Source of the DNA: Physcomitrium patens
Taxonomy: Eukaryota > Streptophyta > Bryopsida > Funariales > Funariaceae
Length of the DNA: 64,000 nt
Direction: 5' to 3'
Assembly (NCBI RefSeq): GCF_000002425.4
Contig: NC_037262.1
Coordinates: 2,300,080 to 2,364,079 of the forward strand
In this document: piece after piece, positions 50,258 to 61,618 of the stretch
Layout: each line of letters opens with the position of its first letter
Numbering within the stretch: the stretch's first letter is position 1
Translations under genes and position numbers: made by a program
Notes under the pieces: model-generated
Databases searched by the model: none
Told to the model about the DNA's origin: nothing
What the model saw: the letters and a program-made list of their open reading frames with translations, nothing else

Positions 50258-51287
50258 ATGAGTGCTTCAACATCTTCAACTGCTTCTACTATGATTCCAA
50301 CTATTACCAGTGCATCCCAACATTTTCAAGCTCTTTTATTTCGACCATTGACTGTAGATAGAAACAATTATCTATTATGTGCAAAAATGGCAAAAGCAAA
50401 TTTATTTGCAGAACAACTCTTAGATGCAATTATGTTTAAAGAATCTCCTATAATAAGTATTTTTATTCTTCTTGCTATTTGTTGGAAAGCACTTCTTCTC
50501 CTTCGTCGTCATCTTGTACTTGTGTTACAACATCAATACTTGGAAATGGAAGCTCTTTCAAAACTTTGGAAGAAACTTAAATCCAGGTTTGATCACCAAA
50601 AGACTATTTTTCTTCCATACAGACATCATAATTGGATACATATATGTATCTTAGATTTTCCAAATTTAAATGCTTTCAATAGTGAAATGTATAATATTGT
50701 CTCACAATTACGATTATGTAGACAAAGCATCTTTGAAGAAGAAATGATTGAAAAAAATCTCTCTACATTTCCTTATGTATATGCTATGCTTGCACAGCAA
50801 TATAAGAACATGAAATTTCAAAGTCATTCTCATTTCATGTCCTATCTACTTCTGGCAGAGAAGTAAAATGAGCTACTCTTGGGCAATACAGAAGCTCGTC
50901 CTATTGGAACTACAATTCCAAAATCTCATGCACTTAATATTTTAAAATCTAGGAAAAAATTATACAAACATGGGAAACATACTTATAAGTATCAGGGTAG
51001 TTGTAGTCATGACCATTTCTACCCATATGGAAAGAAAAAATATTCTACTATTAATTATAGTACAAAAAAAAAATCAAAGATATATTCTTGCCATAAGTGT
51101 GAATGATTGGACATTTTGTACATGCATGCTGTACTTCAAAATATTTTATTAAAATGTTCCAAATAAATAAGAAACTATGAGCTCAAGCTCGTGAAGTTCA
51201 TACCATAGATGCGTCAATGGATTCAATTGATGTTGATGACTTCGAGGCTTACATGAATGACAAAACCTCTAACAATGAATCAAATGA
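50258..51287 (+). pseudogene. Copia gag (nucleocapsid) remnant
   Basis: The frame opens with ATG 50258 and runs 202 codons to TAA 50864. Similar coding continues, with stops and shifts, to the gypsy insertion. The product has the copia gag layout: an N-terminal Ser/Thr stretch, then FRPLTVDRNNYLLCAKMAKA (the L..NY..W region) and a helical capsid-like part. A broken zinc knuckle appears at about 51089-51130 (CHKCE in one frame, GHFVHAC in another, so a frameshift splits the CCHC). After that the frame reads an acidic linker ending NNESNDA at the insertion point. Confidence 0.85.
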
Positions 51288-51292
51288 TGCGC
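51288..51292 (+). repeat. Gypsy target-site duplication, left (TGCGC)
   Basis: TGCGC precedes the gypsy 5' LTR and is repeated at 57649-57653 after the 3' LTR. It derives from copia coding sequence. Confidence 0.93.
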
Positions 51293-51837
51293 TGTCACGG
51301 CCATAATCATGTAAGCTAATAATTACATATAGAAATAGGTAGAAGTAAGTAAAAGTAGATAAAAGTAAGTTAATTCTATAATATTTAATATAGAAGCTTC
51401 CTAGAAACTTCCTAGACGCTGCTTTGACTTCATAGGTGTCTTTAATTGACTTTTTGGATTAGAAACGTGGCCAACAAGTTGGCCATGTGCCACACATGTT
51501 GTTAGCTTGAAGATCAAGCTAACTTTGTGGCCCACACGTAGAAAAACTTGCCTTGTAAGTCAAGGCATGTGTCCTACAAAGTCAACACATATTGGAGGTC
51601 CTATAGAATGTCGCCACTAATTAGATAGTATATATAGAGACAAGAGTGAAGGCTTCTTCACTCTTGTCAACTCCTTTCTTGCTTCTAGTCCAGGTTCAAG
51701 AGTCTTTAGTTTCTTGTCTTGTGGCAATAGCCATTCTAGTTTCCTGTTTAATATACCTACTTGTTTATATTTTAACTTATTATATCGAGATAGCCTTTTT
51801 GTGTATATTTTCTCTCATCGAGTCTTTGTCCTTGACA
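51293..51837 (+). repeat. Gypsy 5' LTR
   Basis: 545 bp, TGTCACGG…TTGACA. It contains a plausible promoter (GATAGTATATATAGAGACAAG at about 51624-51644). It is nearly identical to 57105-57648. Confidence 0.96.
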
Positions 51838-51858
51838 GATTGACAAGAGTACACTTAC

Positions 51859-51872
51859 AATATCAGAGCTTT
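51859..51872 (+). other. Gypsy primer-binding site
   Basis: AATATCAGAGCTTT lies about 21 bases inside the 5' LTR end and matches the TATCAGAGC part of the common plant tRNA-iMet primer-binding site. The offset is larger than usual. Confidence 0.6.
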
Positions 51873-52048
51873 GTTTTTCTTGAGTGAGAGTTGATTACCC
51901 CTTTCTCTTGACAAGACATCAGCATATTAGAAGTTTGCGGATTATCCACTTCTAAACTGATATTGTTCTTAGTATCTTCTTTGTTATTAAGTCTTTTTTT
52001 TCTTTTGTCTTGATCAATATCAAACAAATTTTTCTTCTTAGTATCATC

Positions 52049-53053
52049 ATGGCAAAGCTTGTTGAAATGAAGAGTGCAATGGTACAAATGCAAGAGCAAA
52101 TGAGGGTGTTAATGCTTGCGATGCATCAACTCAATTCACCAACACATGAAAGAACAAGAATAGCAGAAAGTGGGGATATAGAGATAATCGGAGCTGCTTC
52201 AACATCTACAACAAATCACGTTCCTTCTCCAATTGTACAACATCCTATAAGCACTAGAGAACCAAGAATTGCCTGACCCGAGAAATTTGATGGTACGAGA
52301 TCTAAGTTTCAAGGGTTCATCAACCAAGTACAATTGGCAATTGAACTTCAACCGCAAAGCTATCCAACTCCAAGATCACAAGTCAGGTTTATTGGCACTC
52401 TACTTTCTGGTTCTGCATTATCGTGGTTTTCGTCTTTTCTTGAACAACAAAATCCAATATTGGACAATTTGGAAGTTTTTTTGGCGGAGTTTCGATCTAT
52501 GTATGGTGAACACGATGCAACTCGTGTTGCAACAAATAAGATCCAAATTCTGCGACAAGGAAATCGCTCAGTAACAGTGTATGCTTTACAATTTCGACAA
52601 CTTGCAATTGACATCAAGTAGGATGATGCTGCACTTATCAGTCAATTTCTTTATGGATTGCAATACGAAGTAAAGAAATTGATGCTCAACTTACCTGATC
52701 CTCAAACTTTGAGTCAAGCAATCGATTTTGCGATAAAATGTGATAATCGACTTTTCGAATTTCGATCCGAGAATCATTCACGGGAACCTCAACGTTATTA
52801 CTCAATGGCAACATCAACATCTTTGCCAAACGTACATTTGGAAGTAGAAGACATGCAAATTGACGCGGTACGTTTTAAATCCCTAACTGAGCAAGAAAAG
52901 ATTCGTCGTCGTCAAGAAGGATTATGTTTATATTGCGGAGAACCTAAGCACACTGCTCAACATTGTCCAAAGAAACGACGCAACTATAAAATGAGGGGTA
53001 CAATGGTCCAAGAAAATAACATGTCGGAAAACAGATTCGTACAGCTACAATAG
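52049..53053 (+). pseudogene. Gypsy gag polyprotein, two in-frame stops
   Basis: One frame from ATG 52049 (MAKLVEMKSAMVQMQEQMRV, an amphipathic start) to TAG 53051. It is interrupted by TGA at 52274 and TAG at 52619. It contains the retrotransposon gag region (LLSGSALSWFSSFLEQQ, FRSMYGEHDATRVATNK, VYALQFRQLAIDI) and a CCHC zinc knuckle CLYCGEPKHTAQHC near the C-terminus, followed by basic residues for RNA binding. The 52619 stop sits before DDAALISQFLYGL, where related gags have Trp, suggesting TGG to TAG. Confidence 0.92.
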
Positions 53054-53088
53054 GGACCATGTAGTTGGAACCTTGTACAATTCCTAAT

Positions 53089-56000
53089 GAAGGTCCTATC
53101 CTCTCCTCAGAACCCTCTCCTTGTTTTATAATAGACTTATATTTAGGACCTAAGAATTACAAAGCCTCTGCTTTATTAGATTCGGGAGCCTCAGCATGTT
53201 TTTTAGATTAATAATTTGTTAAAAGTCGTAAAATACCTTTTGTACAGAAACCTAAACTAGTACATGTAGAAGTCATAGATGGTCGTCCCTTGTTTTCTCG
53301 AGATGTCACTCATGAAACTCATCCTATAAAAGTAACAATAGACGGTCATGATAGCTATATAGCTTTTAACATAATTAAATCCCCGTCTAATCCAGTTATT
53401 TTAGGTTTATCCTAGCTAGAAAAATATAACCTTCGAATAGATTGGAATTCACGTAAACTTGACTTTTCCCAGAGTGTTATTAATAGTTCTACCAACCAAG
53501 TAAAAAATTATAAGTCTAGTATAATAAAACCTGTACTGATAGGTACAAAAGCATTTATACACGCAGCAAAGGAAGGATCAACTTTTGCTATTTATGCTGC
53601 ACCTATTTCTGAAAACGTAAAGACTTCAAGTGGCATTTCAAGTCAATATCAGGAGTATCAAGACGTTTTTGAGAAAAAGAATGCAGATATTCTTTCTAAG
53701 CATCGCCCATATGATTGTTCAATCGACTTCAAGGAAGGAACTCAGCCACCATTTGGACCAATTTACAGTTTATCGCAAGATGAGATGGCTGAACTCAAGA
53801 CATATATTGACGAGAATTTAGCGAAGAATTTCATACGCCATTCAAAATCTCCAGCAGGCGCTCCAATTCTATTCGTAAAGAAAAAAGATGGATCTTTACG
53901 AATATGTGTTGATTATCGAGGACTCAACAAGATCACAATCAAGAACATGTATCCATTACCTTTGATATCAGGACTCCTTGACCAGTTGAATCAAGCTAAG
54001 ATCTATACAAAAATAGATCTAAGGGAAGCATATAATCTAGTACGGATCAAAAAAGGAGATGAATGGAAGACTGCATTTCGAACCAGGTATGGACATTTCG
54101 AATATAATGTCATGCCCTTTGGACTCACGAATGTACCAGCTACTTTTCAACATCTCATGAATGATGTATTTCGTGAATTCTTAGACAATTTTATCGTCTG
54201 CTATCTAGATGATATCCTGATCTATTCTAAGAACGTCGAAGAACATGAAATACATGTTCGTCAAGTATTACAAAAATTTAGAGATGTAGGATTGTACGCC
54301 AAGATGGAAAAGTGTGTATTTCACACTACTCAAGTTGACTTTTTAGGATACATCATTTCAAATGATGGTCTCATGATGGATTCTAAGAAAGTCCAAACAA
54401 TTGTGGATTGGAAGATTCCAAGGACGGTAAGAGATGTCCAATGTTTCTGGGAATTTGCCAATTACTATCGGATCTTCATCAAAGATTTCTCACGAGTTGC
54501 AGCTCCCCTTACATGCTTGACTAGTAAAGATAAATTCCAATGGAATCAAGAAGCGGAAGCAGCATTTGAAGCCTTGAAGACATCGTTTGTCTCTGCACGA
54601 GTCTTATATTGTGTTAACTTTTCCAAGGCATTTTTTATGGAAACAGATGCATCAGATTTTGCCTTGGGTGCAGTTTTATCACAAATGGGAACAGATGACA
54701 AACTTCATCCGATAGCTTTTCATTCAAGAAAATTCTCAACAGCCGAGATCAATTATGAGATTCACGATAAAGAACTTCTTGCGATCGTCGATTCTTTTCA
54801 AGAATGGCATCATTATCTAGAAGGCGCTTCTAGTCCAGTCACTGTGTATACAAATCACAAGAACCTCGAGTATTTCATGTGAGCACGCGTATTGAATCGT
54901 CGTCAAGCTTGTTGGAGTATGTCTTTGTCAAGATTCGAGTTCATTATCACTTATCGGCCAGGAAAACAACAAGGTTTGTCCGATGCCCTATCTAGACGTT
55001 CTTATTTTGCACCAAAAGAAGGAGATGCAGCTTTTGAACAACAAAGAACGGTCCTCTTGAAACCGGAGCAATTTCATCTCCGAGCAATGAAATCAATATT
55101 GACTATTGATTCAACTTTTTTCAAGCAAATCCAGTCCAGTATGTCCTCAGACCCTCTTGTTCATGATATTGAGAATAATTCTTCCAAGTCTCATGATCCT
55201 TCTAAGTTCGAGTTTAAGAATAATCTATTATATTTTGAAGGACGCCTATATGTTCCAAAAGGAGAAGCACGTTTACGTGTTCTTCAAGCACGTCATGACT
55301 TTCCAGCAGTAAGGCATTTTGGATATAATAAGACTTTGGAACTCATATCAAGAGATTTTTGGTGGCCACAAATGTAGAAGTCAGTCAAAGACTTTGTACA
55401 ATCATGTGATATTTGTTCAAGATCAAAAATTCCTCGTCATCGACATTACGGACTTCTTCAGCCATTACCTATACCAGAGCAACCATGGTCTTCTGTTTCT
55501 ATGGATTTCATCACAGATCTTCCAAGCTCAAGATCTTATGATTCTATATTTGTGATAGTAGATCGTTTCACCAAGATGGCACATTTTGTGCCATGTACAA
55601 AATCTATCACAGGTGAAGAAACAGCTAAGCTTTTCATTGATAATATCTATCGCTACCATGGATTACCTAAAGATATCATATCGGATAGGGGAACTCAATT
55701 TGTGTCAAGATTTTGGAGGACCCTTTTCAAGATTTTAAAAGTGGACATAAAGCTATCTTCGGCTTTCCATCCTCAAACTGATGGACAAACAGAGCGCGTA
55801 AACCAAGTCTTGGAGCAATATTTAAGGTGTACTATCAACTACCAAGAAGATGATTGGACAACCCTTCTGCCATTGGCAGAGTTTGCTTATAATAATACGG
55901 TACATTCTTCCACGCAAAAAACACCTTTCTTTGCCAATTATGGCTATCATCCACGACTTGATACTTTTGATTTTTCAAAAGTTGATAATCTTGCAGCAGA

Positions 56001-56547
56001 AGATATGGCAAATCGGTTGTCAAAGTTACATGCAATAATGAAGACGCAATTGAAGGAAGCTCAAGAACGACAAAAGATAAACGCAGATCTATATCGTAAG
56101 GAGCAACCACAAATCAACGTGGGTGATAAGGTATGGCTACTTCGTCGCAATATCAAGACTACTCGACCTTGTGACAAGTTGGACTATCGTAGGCTTGGCC
56201 CCTTTTCTGTTCCTGAACAGATCAACCCAGTTGCATATCGGTTACATCTACTGAAGTCAATGAAGATCCATCTTGTATTCCACGTGTCTCTTCTTGAACC
56301 ATATAAGATAGTGGATATACAAGAAAGAAGACAAATGCCACCGCCTCCTATAGAAGTAGATAATAATGAAGAATTTGAGGTGGAAGATATATTAGACTCA
56401 AGGCAGCGCCGAAATAAGCTGGAATATCTTGTTCATTGGCGCGGATATGATATTAGTGAACGCACATGGGAGCCATCCAGGAATCTAGCAAATGCATCAA
56501 CTAAAGTCAAAGATTTTCATCAACGACATCCATCAAAACGAAGATGA
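53089..56547 (+). pseudogene. Gypsy pol: protease, RT, RNase H, integrase, chromodomain
   Basis: A single frame (shifted relative to gag) ends at TGA 56545. Order: aspartic protease with LLDSGASACF at 53176-53205; reverse transcriptase with LRICVDYRGLNKITIKNMYP, MPFGLTNVPATFQ and the active-site YLDDILIYSKN near 54205; RNase H with ETDASDFALGAVLSQ and DKELLAIVDSF; integrase with an H/H…CDIC zinc site near 55300-55420 and a D,D,E core (MDFITDLPSS, IISDRGTQFVSRFW, DGQTERVNQVLEQYL); and a C-terminal chromodomain (FEVEDILDSRQRRNKLEYLV, HWRGYDISERTWEPS). In-frame stops occur at 53209, 53212, 53413, 54880 and 55375. The last replaces the Trp usual after WWPQM. The copy is defective but domains are intact between stops. 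Confidence 0.95.
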
Positions 56548-56641
56548 AAATCTCTCTTATAAAAGAGACAAGATTGAGGGAAGATAACATTCAATTTCCT
56601 ATCCTTGTTTGTAACTTCTTTGCATTTGTGACACTAATTAG

Positions 56642-57063
56642 ATGGAGAGCCAACAACCAGCGGATTCAACTCAAGAACCTTCGTTTGCTGACCTTCCGGA
56701 TGAGACATTATGATTGTCACAACCTTCAAGACGACGCAATCGAGATGAAGATCTTCAAGAACGACATGTTCTTCCTCGAATAGATGGTGAGATACAACGC
56801 GTTTGGTATTAGATTTAGGAAGGGACTCCCGATGTTTGGTGATTTTGCTAGAGGTAGGAACAACTCCTGATGGTGTTCCGAATATTCTATTCCAAGGAAG
56901 TTACGAAGGCCTCAACAATGATCAAATAACTGGGTGGTCTTTCCGCCCTGGTATGGGACACTATTGATGGTTGAGAGGCCCTATCAATCATCTTCGAAGA
57001 GAACAGAGATCAAAGTATGTGGCGAATACAATTCGTCGCATCATAGATTTCCTCAACATATGA
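56642..57063 (+). pseudogene. Post-pol coding-like segment of the gypsy element (ORF3 candidate)
   Basis: Between the chromodomain stop and the polypurine tract lies about 420 bp with protein-like reading. The first part, from ATG 56642, contains MESQQPADSTQEPSFADLPD, then RRRNRDEDLQERHVLPRIDG, with TGA at 56711. After an apparent one-base loss near 56810 the next frame reads SRCLVILLEVGTTPDGVPNI, SYEGLNNDQITGWSFRPGMG and RRIIDFLNI to TGA 57061, with one TGA at 56965. The decayed copy at window positions 66-475 keeps the same register, including one extra base at the proposed deletion, which argues for an ancestral ORF. No family recognised. The TGA at 56711 has a TAA counterpart in the decayed copy, so the true start may be downstream. 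Confidence 0.5.
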
Positions 57064-57090
57064 TGACTGCTCTTCGTGGAACTCGTCTCT

Positions 57091-57101
57091 AGAAGGGGGG
57101 G
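57091..57101 (+). other. Gypsy polypurine tract
   Basis: AGAAGGGGGGG, directly upstream of the 3' LTR (followed by TAA TGTCACGG), the expected plus-strand priming site. Confidence 0.85.
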
Positions 57102-57104
57102 TAA

Positions 57105-57648
57105 TGTCACGGCCATAATCATGTAAGCTAATAATTACATATAGAAATAGGTAGAAGTAAGTAAAAGTAGATAAAAGTAAGTTAATTCTATAATATTTAA
57201 TATAGAAGCTTCCTAGAAACTTCCTAGACGCTGCTTTGACTTCATAGGTGTCTTTAATTGACTTTTTGGATTAGAAACGTGGCCAACAAGTTGGCCATGT
57301 GCCACACATGTTGTTAGCTTGAAGATCAAGCTAACTTTGTGGCCCACACGTAGAAAAACTTACCTTGTAAGTCAAGGCATGTGTCCTACAAAGTCAACAC
57401 ATATTGGAGGTCCTATAGAACGTCGCCACTAATTAGATAGTATATATAGAGACAAGAGTGAAGGCTTCTTCACTCTTGTCAACTCCTTTCTTGCTTCTAG
57501 TCCAGGTTCAAGAGTCTTTAGTTTCTTGTCTTGTGGCAATAGCCATTCTAGTTTCCTGTTTAATATACCTACTTGTTTATATTTTGACTTATTATATCGA
57601 GATAGCCTTTTGTGTATATTTTCCCTCATCGAGTCTTTGTCCTTGACA
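57105..57648 (+). repeat. Gypsy 3' LTR
   Basis: 544 bp, TGTCACGG…TTGACA. It differs from the 5' LTR at about four substitutions (for example ACTTACCTTG against ACTTGCCTTG and GAACGTCG against GAATGTCG) and one T in a T-run. Confidence 0.96.
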
Positions 57649-57653
57649 TGCGC
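57649..57653 (+). repeat. Gypsy target-site duplication, right (TGCGC)
   Basis: Identical to 51288-51292. Copia coding resumes in the next codon. Confidence 0.93.
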
Positions 57654-60600
57654 TCATTGATTCTGCAACAACACATACTATCTTGTGAGATAGATGATTT
57701 TTATTGAAAAATCTTCAACTTCATAAACTAAAAATATGATGACCATGGCTGAAGGAAATGTATTTTGTTTCAAAGAGGGCTGAATGATGGTAAAAATACC
57801 TGTGAATTCCATCATAAAATATAAACATGCGATGTTTGCACCCTTAATACTTTGAAGTTTGATCAGATACTAAGATCTTTATATTAATAGTTATCATCTC
57901 TCGACTGCCATTTTAAATACAAAAGAGGTTTTGGTTCTTGCAAAGAACCATTAAGTTGTTGAAAAAGCTTTTTCTATAGAAAATGGTTTATACCAAATTG
58001 TGATTTGGCCTTCTATTATAGTTAAATTTGCATCATCTATTACAGAGAGTAGTGTTTTTCTCTGGCATGGACGATTGGGACATCCAAGATCCATATTATT
58101 TAAAAAGATCATTCTATGTATAATTGGACACAATTTAAAGCCTGCAAATGTAGACTCTATGGAATTATGTCGTACATATGTGCAAGGTAACATAATTATT
58201 TGGGCTTCGATTTGGAAACTTCAACAAGAAATACCATCAATGCTTGAAAGATTGCATGTTGATATTTTTAGTCCTATAAATCCAATATAAGGACCATTTC
58301 ATTATTTTTTGGTCATTCTTGATGTATCAAGTAAAAAATCACATGTTTCATAATTATCAACTCAAAACATGGTATTTGCCAATCTTATATCTATGCTTAT
58401 TTGTTTTCAAAATTTTTTTCTTGATTGTCCTGTAAAAACATTTCATATGGATAATGTAAAAGAATTCGCATCAAAGTCTTTTGAAAACTATTGTATTGCA
58501 ACAAGAATTGAATTGACATATTGTGTTCTATATGAACATGCTCAAAATAGACTTGCAGAGTCATTTATAAAGCGTATACATCTCATTACCTGACCACTCT
58601 TCCTTCACATAAATTTACCTACATCTATGTGGGGTCATGCAGTTTTAAATGTTGCAGCATTAATATGCCTTCGCCCTTCTTCTCTTGAAATTGTTTCACT
58701 ACATGAGGTCATTTTGGGTCATGTTTCAAATGTATTTCACTTATGAGTATTTGGTTGCCGTGCTTGGATTTCGATACAAAAATCCCAATGGCGTACCATT
58801 GGAGCTCAATGACAAAAAGGCATATATGTTGGTTTTGATTCACCAAGCATTATTTATATTGTTGATCCATCAACTAGTATATTATTACATGCACATTTGT
58901 AAAATTGTCATTTTGACGAAAATGTATTCTCATCTCTTCAAGGAGGAATATTTAATCAACAAAGGCATAAAGTATTCATATTTGAAGTACCAGAAACATT
59001 TACAATGAATCCCGATCCTAGGACATCTTTAGCAAAAACTGAAGTTGTTAAGATTTTGCATCTAAAATAGATCGCAAATGAAACACTTAATGGCTTCAAT
59101 GATGTACCTAGAATTACAAGAGTTCCTATTAATGAGGCTTAGAATGCACTTGCTCAGATTGCAGTGCTATTGATTACTATACCTCAAGTTATAACAACAA
59201 CAACTAAAAGAATTCATAGACCAGATAAACAACCACGTAAGAAGAAAGCTATAAAATTGACTAATTCTAGAATTATTTTTCAAGAAATTGCCACTCATCT
59301 TGTGGGACTACCAATTCATGATGATATATCCATGCATAATGTATCTTCAATTCCTATGAAAAACAATCTTGCAATTGGAAGGAATAAAAACAAGTTGAGT
59401 AAAGAATTATCTATTCTGTATTGTGCTACAAATGATATTTAGGACAGACCATCTATTACGATAGATGAATCATTTCCATATATGATTATAGAAGCCCTTT
59501 CTTACGAGGAAGATGATCTTGAACCTCAAACCATCGAAGAAGTGATGCGTCGCTCTGATTGATCAAGTTAGAAAACTGTTATTGAAGAGGAGTATGTCTC
59601 TTTGTGTAAGAGGAAAGTCTTTGGTCTAATTGTAGATACTCTTACATCTCACCCTATGGGATATAAGATGGTATTAATACGCAAGCGAGATTCTCAAGGT
59701 CAAATAACCCGCTATAAAGCTTCTCTTGTTACTCAAGGATTTACTCAACGATTTGGCATTGATTATAAATCCTCATATTCTCCAATCATGGATTCTATCA
59801 CATTTCGATGTATTAATGGAATGACAATTCATGCTACCCTTGAGATGCATCTGATGGATATAGTAACTGCATATGTATATGGTTCTCTTGATGCAAATAC
59901 TTATATGAAAGTTCTACCTCGCTTAGAAATAGGAACTCCAAATAGACCTGCTCCAGGACAATATCATGGTATTAAATTATGTAAGGCCTTGTATATTTTA
60001 AAACAATCCAGTTGCATTTGGTATCAATGTCTTCAAGATTATTTAATAATAAATAATTTTATAAGTGTTCCACTAATTCCTATTTTATTTATTAAACGAG
60101 ATAAAACTGGTTTTGTGATCATCGTTGTATATGTTGATGATTTTAACTTAGTGGGTACTACATCTGCATGTGTTACTGCTACTAACCTACTTATACGTGA
60201 ATTTGAGATGAAAATGCTAAGAAAAATAACTTTTTGCATTGATCTTTAGATTATGCATCTAACAGATGGTAGTATTTTTCTCTACCAACTAATGTATTGT
60301 AGATGAATCTTGCAAAGATTTAATATGATTGATGCTTATCCATTGTCCACACCAATGGTTGGAAGTAGTCATGATGGTCATGATCCATATCATCCATGCG
60401 AGGAGGAGGAAGAAATATTGGGAGATCAATATCTATACCTCGCAACGGTTGGAGCACTTTTATATTAAGCTACATCTACAAGACCAGATATTGCATTTGT
60501 AATTAGTATTCTTGCAAGACATAATGCACGTCCAAGACTACAACATTGGAATGGCATCAAACATTTATTACGTTATTTAAAAGGTTCTGAAGACCTCGGA

Positions 60601-61113
60601 TTATACTACACACAATCCGTAGATCCAAAATTAGTTGGATATTGTGATGTAGGATATAAATCTCATACTGCAACAGCTAAATCTCAAACAGGATATGTAT
60701 TTTTAAGACATGGAGGTGCAATATCATGGAAATCAGTGAAACAAACGATAACTGCAACTTCATGCAACCATGTAGAAATTATTGCCTTACATGAAGCATC
60801 TCGAGAATGTATTTGGTTGCAATCAATTGATAAATTTATTCAAATAATCTATAGATTTTCATATGATGATTCTCCAACTATCTTGTATGAAGATAATAGT
60901 GCTTGTATTGCACAGATGCAAGTTGGTTTCATTAAAGGCGACATGACAAAGCATATTGATCCTAAGTATTTTAGTTATATCCAGGACTTGATTATTGATC
61001 AAGCACTTATAATTAAGAAAATTGAATCTACAAATAACCTTGCTGATCTCTTCACCAAAGTTCTCCCATTGTACAACCATCATCAACTTACTTATGGCAT
61101 TGGTATGCGGTAA
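57650..61113 (+). pseudogene. Copia pol remnant: protease, integrase, RT, RNase H
   Basis: Immediately after the gypsy TSD the copia frame resumes with LIDSATTHTIL, the aspartic protease motif (LIDSGATHTI in intact relatives), then a TGA. Downstream pieces, in several frames with many stops: the GAG-pre-integrase/zinc region (FLWHGRLGHPRSILFKKI, 58060); integrase core fragments (FHMDNVKEFASKSF and HAQNRLAESFIKRI); reverse transcriptase from about 59600 (YKASLVTQGFTQRFGIDYKS, MDIVTAYVYGSLD, and YVDD in VVYVDDFNLVG near 60130); and RNase H (ISWKSVKQTITATSCNHVEI, YEDNSACIAQMQ, NNLADLFTKVLP), with a GIGMR end at 61113 typical of copia pol. Confidence 0.93.
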
Positions 61114-61330
61114 CCTACTTTTCTTGAATAAAAAAGTTAATGAGCTCTTTAAATAATTAAAGAAAATGAAGTTTTACTCTTTTTCCTTCATCTATGGTTT
61201 TGTCCTTAAATACAATAAGATTTTCGTAGATAAGATTTTAATGAGGCAACAATAGTTGATCTTACAAGATCACAGAAAAGTATAGATCATAATTCTATAC
61301 AAATTTTATATTATGAAAATATTATGATGA

Positions 61331-61341
61331 GCGAGGAGGAG
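61331..61341 (+). other. Copia polypurine tract
   Basis: GCGAGGAGGAG (with ATGA before it), directly upstream of TGTTGAGATC, the 3' LTR start. Confidence 0.75.
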
Positions 61342-61613
61342 TGTTGAGATCATTAAATGTAGCCGACGCTCTCTATAATATTTATTGTAGACTATAATAA
61401 ATACCATAGCTACAGTATTTAGAGTCTAGTGGAAAAGTATTATTTATCCTCTCCCCTTTTCTCTTCTTATATACAAGACACAACAAGATCAATAGATTTT
61501 TATGTGTGAAGCTCTCTCTCTTTAGAAACCCTCTTGTGTGTATGACTTACTACTACTCTTGTGTGTGTGTATGACTTACTATTACTATTGTGTCTTTCTA
61601 AACATTCTCAACA
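61342..61613 (+). repeat. Copia 3' LTR
   Basis: 272 bp, TGTTGAGATC…CTCAACA. It keeps the TG…CA ends and is about 10% different from the 5' LTR, mostly by transitions. Confidence 0.94.
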
Positions 61614-61618
61614 TCTAC
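61614..61618 (+). repeat. Copia target-site duplication, right (TCTAC)
   Basis: Matches 49456-49460. Confidence 0.9.

Larger units (their letters stand above)
51293..57648 (+). mobile_element. Ty3/gypsy chromovirus, complete ends, nested in copia
   Basis: 6356 bp with 545- and 544-bp LTRs, TG…CA ends, TSD TGCGC, a primer-binding site, gag, pol (protease, reverse transcriptase, RNase H, integrase, chromodomain), a coding-like post-pol segment, and a polypurine tract. I count about five differences between the LTRs, so insertion was recent compared with the host copia element. The C-terminal chromodomain places it in the chromovirus branch of Ty3/gypsy. Stops in gag and pol mean this copy needs another element to supply proteins. 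Confidence 0.97.
49461..61613 (+). mobile_element. Ty1/copia LTR retrotransposon, decayed, split by a nested gypsy element
   Basis: Two 272-bp LTRs, a TSD of TCTAC, and internal domains in copia order: gag, zinc knuckle, protease, integrase, reverse transcriptase, RNase H. The 6356-bp gypsy element plus one copy of its 5-bp duplication interrupts it at 51293-57653, so the copia element itself is about 5.8 kb. By eye about 28 of 272 LTR positions differ (roughly 10%), so it is old. Every coding segment carries stops or frameshifts, and it cannot be autonomous. Confidence 0.95.
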
